From Anoplolepis gracilipes (Eukaryota; Arthropoda; Insecta; Hymenoptera; Formicidae): a stretch of 64,000 bases of DNA. Under the pieces are notes generated by a model. The model made no database searches, was not told the origin of the DNA, and was given only the letters and a program-made list of their open reading frames with translations. A program made the position numbers and the translations under genes. The DNA is taken from assembly GCF_047496725.1 (NCBI RefSeq), contig NW_027328673.1, positions 62,001 to 126,000 of the forward strand, read 5' to 3'. Position 1 is the first letter of the stretch. The number at the start of each line of letters is the position of its first letter. Positions 57,176-64,000 of this stretch are shown piece by piece.

Positions 57176-60100
57176 TTTAAATAAATTTTCTTGAAAATGG
57201 CTGAAGGTTACGCCTTTACTCAAATACTGTCCTAATAGAGTACTATACTAGAAAAAATCCCCGATCAAAATCAGTGACTTTAATTTCGCGCCTTCTCCTT
57301 ATCAGCCACGGCAATCCATGCTTTAACGACGCTGTCAAAAGTACTTGAGCAGAGCTCGGCGAATGCTTAACTTTATATACAAATTTCTCATAAATTAAGA
57401 CCAACCATATATGGTTGGATGCAATAAATTGCACCCAAACCATCTTAGACTTTTTATATACCCTAGACCCCCGCTCTCTTCCTATCAAATGCACTGTAAT
57501 TCATTCAATTTTGTATTTTGAAGTTCGCGGCATTTTCTTGAAATTCTATTTAAATCTAAATCTCTTTATGGAAAATACAAAAATAATAATTTGTTTCAGA
57601 CATTACATATTTATTTATATATTACAATACAATAACAGAGTGTATGCACATATTAAAAAACAATAAAATTTTTAATTAATTAAGTTTCAATGACATTTTT
57701 TAATAAAAATTATTTTATTAATAAAATTAAAGTCATTTACGCAATGTGATTGGAAATGTGTAATGTTGTTTCCCAGTGTATACATCGTACATAAATAATA
57801 TTTAAATAAATCTGATGTATTTAAACAGGTGAAAAGTTGCTTAAGTGGTTCCCGGCATCAATTCAGAAAGCAGGATTATGTGCGGATCACTTTAATAAAG
57901 AAGATTTTATTAGCCGTACAAGATTGCATATTGGAAAAAATCCCATACCATGGGTTTTAAAGGAGACTGCAAATTTTTCTGTCATTTCTGTTGAAGACAA
58001 TGATAAAAGCATTGCAGAAGAAGCTGGAATTATTTAAAAAATTATGCAGGACAATGTCGTTGACCGAATCTCATCACAATCAGATAATCGAGATTGCACT
58101 CCGATGGAAGTCGATTACACCGACTTTCAAATAGACACAGCAGAAAGTACTAGAGACAACACAAATGAAGAAGTCGCAATAACAATGACAACTAAAAAGT
58201 GTTACCCTTCTGGAAAGGAACTTTTATGCAATTTTGGTAGTAACTTCACAGACGACGAGGAATGGCTCAATAAGGAAAATCTATTTCTATTATTTATTGA
58301 CAATTACTCTCAAGGAGAAGTGGAAATAAAAACAAATGTGCAAAAAAAGCGAAAAAAACTGCAAAAGAAGTCTGCCCATCAAAAAATGTATAATGAAGAT
58401 GAAATCACTGAAATCGAAAAATTAAAGAAAGAAAATTTGAGATTAAAAAAACTTCTTGAGAAAAAAAAGAAAACAAGAAAATATCATTGCTATGTTGCAA
58501 CGTCGCAATTCTGAAGTTCGAAAAAAAAGAGTGTTTGCAAACATAGTGTTAATGAATTTTTGGATGGAAAGAAGTGTCAAAAGCCACTTGCGAGAACAAT
58601 GATTAAACTTCAATTACATAAAGGAACGTCAGAATATACAAAAGAAGAAAAAGATCTTGCGAAACAAATGTTTTATTATTCAGCAAGTGGATATTCACGA
58701 ATAAGAAAGGCTGGATTAAATCTGCCATCAGTATCTTCTGTCAGAAATTGGATTTCTAAAACAGAAATTCGACCAGGATTCTGCGAGGAAATATTTTCCA
58801 AAATTCAAGAAAGTTTATCTAAACTACCATCTTCTCAGACAGTTTGTTGTTTGAAATTTGATGAGATGTCGATAAAAAAATTTGAAGAATATAGTCGGAA
58901 ATATAATCTCATTAAAGAATTAATAGATCTCGGACCTTTGGGACGAAGCAATGAATCAGCGGGACATATTCTACTGTTTTGTCTTGATAGCATTAATACA
59001 GAAAATCTTTGGCAGCAAATAGTAGCATACTTTTTGACTAAAAGTTCAACACATAAGGAGATTATTGAACTCACCGAGATATGTTTACAAAAATTAAAAA
59101 AAGTAGGGGCAAATGTACAGATAATCACATGTGACCAAGGTGGAGCAAATAGAAAAGCTTTTAAAAATTGGAAAATTTTTCCACATGAACCGTCTTTTTC
59201 AATGAAATTTATTTTGCTTCTTTTGATTGGCCTCATCTTATCAAACGGTTAATTAGCCAGTTGAGATCTCATAAGTATATTTATATAAATAGCGAAATCA
59301 TTATGTCTTTTTACGATTTATTTGCAACATAGCAATTTGACAGAAAATTAAATACTTCAAATTTATTGAATCACATTACCTACGCACACTTTTACCCAAA
59401 CAATTTTGAAGTCATGAATGTGAAAAGAGCATTTCAAATGTTAAGTGCAAGATTTGCTGCAGCAATATCAACAGCAGGTCAAAGCAATACGTTAAAAAGT
59501 TCTTCATGGAAAGCATCTGCGGAATTTGTTTACAAAATGAATAAAGTAATAGATGCTATGAATGTATATCACATAAATAATTGGAAAGGAAAAAAGGGTC
59601 CGTTATCAGATAATAATGCAATGGTTGAAGAATTATTAACGTCTTTCATTGAATGGTGTTCGAAGTGGAGTACTTCCCCCAACAAGATATCGAGACCTCC
59701 GTGTTTTGATGGAATGATTACTACTATGGAAGCAATTTTATCAACGTATCGTTTCATCAAACAACATTATCCGGATTTCAAGCTTGCTATTGCATTATGC
59801 AACCAAGATTCTGTCGAACATACATTTGGAAAAATTAGAGGACGTGGAGGATTCAACCGTAATCCAACTGCCAGAATGATACGATTAACGTTGCGGCATA
59901 TTTTATCAAGTGCATATATTTATGGAAGCGACAGAGGAAATGTAACTTGTCAAGAAACGTTTTCATTGACGGATGGTATACCGGTAGTTCATGATGAAAT
60001 AGAAAACAACAATATTCCATTACAAGAAGAATTTATTTGTTTAACTGAAATGGATGACGACTCTGATAATATCATTGCGACAGCCTTTGAAGAAATTATT

Positions 60101-60299
60101 AAATATTCAGAACAGAATTCCGACTCTTCAGATGAAATAACAAATAAAATTAATTCGTGTAAAAGACTTAAAGAGCTAAACAATTTAGTGTAATAAAAAT
60201 ATTTAATTTAATATTCGAAAATCACAAAAGTAATAGATAAAAAACGGCATAGTGTGGTAATAAATAAACAAATTTTAATTAAGGTTGGGATGTGGCGGA

Positions 60300-60331
60300 C
60301 GTTTCGACCCTTCTTTGGGTCACCTTCAGCG
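60300..60331 (-). ncRNA. Hammerhead-like ribozyme remnant in the Penelope-like element
   Basis: On the minus strand the sequence has CTGAAG, then GTGACCC-AAAGAA-GGGTC as a possible helix II hairpin, then GAAACGTC. This matches the minimal hammerhead layout known from Penelope-like element terminal repeats (CUGA...GA, stem, GAAA). The conserved GA after CUGAN reads GG here, so the ribozyme is probably inactive. Confidence 0.55.
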
Positions 60332-60964
60332 CTATAATAATACTAAAACATAATTGATAAAGCCGGAAAAGAATTTAACAAATATTGACCAAGATTGAAT
60401 AAGTAATTAACATATACATAATCGCTCAATACGGAAAGTCACAACTTAAAAACGCAGTCAATTTGATGTGTGTAGTAAGCACAAGTTGTAAAATCAAGTT
60501 AAAGAAAGTCATCGAGAGCAAAGATGCACAACTCCAAAGCACGCATAGTGAAAGCAAGTTCTGTAAGAATGTAACAAAAAATTGTGCATAGTCAAAAATA
60601 TAGATATCGCGTTATTAATTGAATAACTATGATGTCTAACGAATTTAATCAAATTATGTCAGTCGGTGACATTGGAAAAAAGTCAAGTTAAAAAGCAAAT
60701 TTAAGAAAAATAAAAAACAGTTAATAAACAAGTATATGTTAAATTTAGTTGAGCACAATTATAAATTTACGAGGTGGCGGTACAAAAGAACTTAAATAAG
60801 GAATAATATATAAAGTTAACTCACTATGTAGCAAGATGAGATAAAAAGGTCAAGCAAAAATCGGCAACACTTTTCATTAAAGCTATTATAAAAATTGACT
60901 GATCGTCTTGACGGTGTCAAAAGGAATGACAATGTTGTTATAAAAATCTTTCCACGTATGACCC

Positions 60965-62005
60965 CTAAACCTTAGGAAGCTTGTTTATTACTTCGTTATA
61001 AATTTCAGGTAAACAATATGTATCATTTTGAGCGTTTAAACCGTTATGTTGTCTCTTTATATATAACATCTCTGAAATCAATCTTTTGTTAAGACATGTT
61101 TCCCTATCCAACACTCTAACGTCGTCCCACTTGAAACCATGATTATAGTGTAATCTATGTTCAGTAATGACGGATTTATTAGTTGTACTGCTTGTTATAT
61201 TTTTCTTGTGTTCGTTTATCCTGGTACTAAGCTTTCTACTTGTTTGTCCTACGTAGGATGCATCACAATTGGCACAGTCTATTTTGTAGACAACATGTGT
61301 ATTAGAACCTGTCTGTAACGAATCTTTATGAACTTTAATGATAGAGTTCAGTTTATTGATATTACGATAAGCCAACTTAGTATCAACGTCCCTCAATACG
61401 TTTTTTAATTTGTATGTAAAGGAAAGTATGAAGGGAACAGTGAAAAATGACGAAGTAGATTTCTCTTTAATAGTTGAACAAATTTCCCCATTGCAAGGAC
61501 GGTGCAACAAATATTTAAGTCTAGAGTTAATGTTCTTAAAAATGAAATCAAGAGGGTATCCATTCGAAAGCAAAATTTCTATAATTGTCATAATGTTTTT
61601 TTGGTGAAAAGAAGGATGGTACAGTAAGAAGGCCCTGTCAATAAGATTAAAAATTGTTCCTCTTTTTTGGCATTCAGGATGCCAAAAAGTGTGAATAATA
61701 ATTCAAATATCTACCCGAAAAAGTAGGTTTATGGTAACAGTCAAAATATGTATTGAGTTGAAAACATCTAAAACGTCATTAATTAAATTGCAAGGAGACG
61801 CAGTGATAATGTCATCGACATATCTACAGTAAAATGGTGGAGTAAAGGTCAACGTATCTAAGGCTCTCTTTTCAATGTCTTGCATGACCACGTCAGCTAT
61901 GATCGGGGAGAGTGGCGAACCCATCGGTGTGCCAAAAACTTGTTTATAAAAAACGTTGTTAAAAGTAAAATATGTACTGTCAAGAATAAACTTGATACAG
62001 GTCAT
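60965..62005 (-). pseudogene. Penelope-like RT plus GIY-YIG endonuclease, frame-broken
   Basis: The RT part reads VFGTPMGSPLSPIIADVVMQ and has the catalytic YVDD (CRYVDDIITASP). A frame change near 61650 leads to the C-terminal domain, which has VVYKIDCANCDASYVGQT followed by RKLSTRINEHKKNI, the GIY-YIG core with its downstream Arg and His. This RT plus GIY-YIG order is diagnostic of Penelope-like elements. Copies insert by reverse transcription primed at nicks made by the endonuclease. The N-terminal RT fingers are lost. Confidence 0.88.
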
Positions 62006-62443
62006 AAATTCAAGTTGTGGGATGTCAGTATATTCTTTAATAAAATTCCACCTATTGCAGACATTGAAATAACAAAGACCAACAAGGAGAACAACTTAAA
62101 TTCAGAAGCATATGAAAGAAATGCAATTTCATATTTCACAGGATATATTGCTCGTTACAGTTACAAGAATACAAAGTGCGACAGCTGCCGTGAAAAAAAT
62201 TTGAAAACACCGATGGAAGAATTAAACGACAATGAAATCTATATTCAGCTACGTGAATATGAACATCAAGACGAAGATGATCCTGAAATAGAATGTCTAT
62301 CAAGGCTAACAGATTCATTTTTGAAGATTATTACTCTACAACTTGAAGCAATACATTTAAGTTACAAGACGTATTTTAAAGATGTAAAGAAAAAGCTCTT
62401 TGAGATTTGTGTAAAGCACGTCCAGCATGCTGATGAAGATTAG

Positions 62444-62652
62444 TTTAACCAGAATAACGAGTGTTATCCACATAGAATTCAAATGTTAGACTTTATATTA
62501 AGAGTCAAGATATATGCAATTACAAAAAAGAATAACAATGGAGAAAGAGAAGAAATAAATATAACATCTAAAAGATCAAAAGGAATAAAGACAAAATGTC
62601 AAAAACTGAAGAACATAAAACATTTGTAAAATCATTATTACATATATAAATA
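62444..62652. other. Short AT-rich stretch downstream of the THAP/P-type gene
   Basis: No recognised gene or repeat. Confidence 0.4.
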
Positions 62653-62804
62653 GATCGCGGCTCTTCGAGCGGTACGATTCGACTTATTTTACATTTACTC
62701 GCGGCATTTAATGCGGAACGAGTAAAACGATCGCGGCTCTTCGAGTGGTACGATCCGACTTATTTTACATTTACTCGCGACATTTAATGCAGAACGAGTA
62801 AAAA
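62653..62804 (+). repeat. Tandem duplication, 76-bp unit, two copies
   Basis: Units start at 62653 and 62729 with GATCGCGGCTCTTCGAG and end in GAACGAGTAAAA. They differ at only a few positions. Their CTTCGAGCGGTACGATTCG resembles the terminus of the palindrome at 22583 (TTCGAGCGGTACGGATT). A third, degenerate part (TTCGCGGCC) follows. Confidence 0.9.
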
Positions 62805-63057
62805 ATATGTAAAAATTCGCGGCCTTATGGCAGATCGAATAAAATGGGAGACAGTTAACTCGGAATTTTTTAAAATTAAAACATAATTTTTTACTTCTTT
62901 TATATATTAATTGTAGGTGCAAAATATTTACATTTTTACATTTTTTTATCTTAGTAACTATTATGTTCATATTTTAAAGAATTCCGAGTTATGTGTCAAT
63001 TGGCCTCCATGTGGCATCTCCTGGAAATGCTCTATGAGCATCAGCTAACAATTGACA

Positions 63058-63413
63058 CTTTAAGATTATTGTGTGTGTAATATTAGACATATATATATAT
63101 ATTATTATATTTTAGTTACTTTTTTTTATTATTTCTTTGTACTTAATATTATTATTTTATTTTAATATATAAAATGTTATTTTTATAAATAAATAAAAAT
63201 GTGATTTTAGAAAATAAGGATTTGTTTTATATATTTATAAAATAAATTGTTTAATTTAAAAAATCACATTTTTATATATTTGTAAAAATAACGTTTTACA
63301 ATACATATTAAAATTAAATAATAATATTAAGTGCAATAAAATAATAAAAAAAAGTAACTAAAATATAATAATATATATATATATGTCTAATATTACACAC
63401 ACAATAATCTTAA
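63058..63413. mobile_element. 356-bp near-perfect palindrome
   Basis: TTTAAGATTATTGTGTGTGT at the left pairs with ACACACACAATAATCTTAAA at the right; arms of about 175 bases match almost fully and meet near 63236. AT-rich, no coding. It is MITE-like, or a local inverted duplication. Confidence 0.9.
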
Positions 63414-63420
63414 ATTTCAC

Positions 63421-63425
63421 GCACG

Positions 63426-63465
<40 letters not shown>

Positions 63466-63478
63466 TGTGTGTGTGTGT
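63421..63478 (+). repeat. (CGTG)n-(TG)n microsatellite
   Basis: Shorter relative of the array at 53223-53757, next to the palindrome. Confidence 0.95.
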
Positions 63479-63567
63479 TTTTAAAAAATGAAAATATAAA
63501 ATCTAACATATAAAGTAAAAAATATAAAAAAATCTAAAATATAATATAAAATATAAAAAGATACGAA

Positions 63568-63570
<3 letters not shown>

Positions 63571-63609
<39 letters not shown>
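63571..63609. repeat. (TA)n microsatellite
   Basis: About 19 TA units. Confidence 0.9.
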
Positions 63610-63614
<5 letters not shown>

Positions 63615-63633
63615 AAATATAAAGAAGAAAAAA

Positions 63634-63967
63634 CTAAAAATTAGTCGGAGAGAGGCGGAGGGGGAACTCGCGACGGCTGCTTCTGTAACAGAAAAAATGA
63701 ACATTTATATTAGTACCTTAAAAAATACACAAACTTTTGAGCGTATTATATAGATACTTACAGTACGAGAGGCTCCTGTCCGAACAACCTGCGAAGACAG
63801 AAAATGTCCACGTATAGGTAAGGGAAGAACCCGTCTAAGAGGCGAGCACGGGGGCCATTGCCCCACAAATCCTCATATTCCGCATATTCGCGGTTGAAGA
63901 TCCGACGCACCTCTTTCATGTGCGTGATGTTGATATACCTCGGGATAAGGTGGTAACATAGATATTC
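63634..63967 (-). CDS. Last two exons of an unrecognised gene (runs off the window)
   Basis: On the minus strand an exon runs from 63967 (after TTCTTTTACAG) to 63762 (before GTAAGTATC). It reads EYLCYHLIPRYINITHMKEV, then RRIFNREYAEYEDLWGNG and LDGFFPYLYVDIFCLRRLFG. A second exon starts at 63682 (after TTCTGTTACAG) and ends at a stop at 63634-63636 (SRREFPLRLSPTNF). Phases agree across the intron 63761-63683. The exons are about 50 percent GC in DNA that is otherwise very AT-rich, which supports real coding. I recognise no family. The upstream part lies beyond the window. Confidence 0.55.
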
Positions 63968-64000
63968 CTGTAAAAGAAAAAACATAAATATATTATAAAT

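Larger units (their letters stand above)
56022..57523. mobile_element. Diverged foldback in the intron
   Basis: Left arm 56022-56187 and right arm about 57320-57523 pair as imperfect reverse complements. AAAGTTAAGCATTCGCC is matched by GGCGAATGCTTAACTTT, and TTTTGACAGCGTCGTTAAA by TTTAACGACGCTGTCAAAA. The inside holds newer palindromes. Confidence 0.8.
55732..57828 (+). other. Intron 1 of the THAP/P-type gene with nested palindromes
   Basis: 2097 bases, GT...AG borders, phase 1. It carries an old foldback (about 56022-57523) with two further palindromes nested in it. Nothing coding is visible. Confidence 0.75.
60200..62005 (-). mobile_element. 5'-truncated Penelope-like element inserted in the THAP/P-type gene
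   Basis: The element lies on the minus strand, opposite to the gene it interrupts. RT C-terminal half is at 62005-61703, GIY-YIG endonuclease at 61591-60965, and a 3' non-coding part with a hammerhead-like motif near 60301. The N-terminal half of RT is missing. Boundaries are placed where the host gene's coding stops and resumes. Confidence 0.82.
55587..62443 (+). pseudogene. THAP / P-element-type transposase gene, intron-containing, interrupted
   Basis: Exon 1 (55587-55731) starts MDSDSVKKITVFDRYAYKNC and ends at a good donor (TGCG/GTAAGT). Exon 2 begins at 57829 (AAACAG/GTGAAAAG), phase correct, completing the THAP zinc domain: LFRFPQRTD, GLCADHFNKEDF and a P before VLKE. A coiled coil at about 58380-58480 follows in-frame stops at 58035 and 58512. 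The DDE part has CCLKFDEMSIKK (first D), IITCDQGGANRKAF (second D) and, after a frameshift near 59200 and a stop, ALCNQDSVEHTFGKIRGRGG (acidic third site). A Penelope-like element separates the last part (62010-62443: NAISYFTGYIARYSY, CDSC). Either an old transposon or a once-domesticated THAP gene. Confidence 0.85.

Overview
The window is animal nuclear DNA, most likely from an insect and probably an ant or other hymenopteran. I base this on the mix of R1-clade and CR1/Jockey-like LINEs, a BEL/Pao element, PIF/Harbinger, P/THAP, Tc1, Helitron and Penelope sequences, the AT-rich spacers, and spliceosomal introns. I see no bacterial operon, no complete host gene and no RNA gene. Nearly every long reading frame belongs to a transposable element and most are broken. 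The species assignment is inference from element content.

Layout. 1-7.6 kb: two related non-LTR retrotransposons (EN-RT, microsatellite tails) head to tail. 8.4-8.6 kb: a poly(A)-ended tail of an R1-like LINE. 10.0-17.4 kb: a complete but inactivated BEL/Pao element with two LTRs, PBS, PPT and a 5-bp target-site duplication (TSD). 18-24.3 kb: a wrecked PIF/Harbinger transposon with transposase and a convergent Myb/SANT gene, interrupted by a purine-rich LINE ORF1, foldback elements and an internal inversion between TA repeats. 24.97-27.29 kb: a large foldback element with ~385-bp arms and GC-rich minisatellite cargo. 27.95-28.4 kb: THAP-domain fragment. 29-37.8 kb: two R1-clade LINEs on the minus strand, one apparently nested in the other; the outer one also holds a 414-bp inverted duplication and an 865-bp foldback.

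37.8-49.8 kb: a Russian-doll region. An outer element with GATGTC-rich subterminal sequence holds a 4.8-kb inverted repeat built around a Tc1-like transposase, a deleted Harbinger copy, and a purine-rich minus-strand LINE with a 14-bp TSD. That LINE is itself split by a 2551-bp TGTTACGTC...GACGTAACA unit with a CTAT TSD carrying two unrecognised ORFs. 49.8-52.4 kb: P-type transposase fragment split by a hAT-type MITE, then a Helitron helicase fragment. 52.5-54.4 kb: a cluster of foldback elements with ACAGG termini around a ~0.5-kb perfect (CGTG)n array. 55.6-62.4 kb: a THAP/P-element-type transposase gene with a 2.1-kb intron full of nested palindromes, its coding region interrupted by a Penelope-like element that retains a hammerhead-like motif. 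62.6-64 kb: a 76-bp tandem repeat, a 356-bp palindrome, and two GC-richer exons of an unrecognised gene at the right edge.

The dominant theme is nested insertion plus an exceptional density of near-perfect inverted repeats, several sharing the terminus ACAGGRTG. The most unusual candidates are the 2551-bp LTR-like unit with its own ORFs, the foldback with minisatellite cargo, the 4.8-kb two-generation Tc1 palindrome, and the unrecognised exons at 63.6-64 kb.
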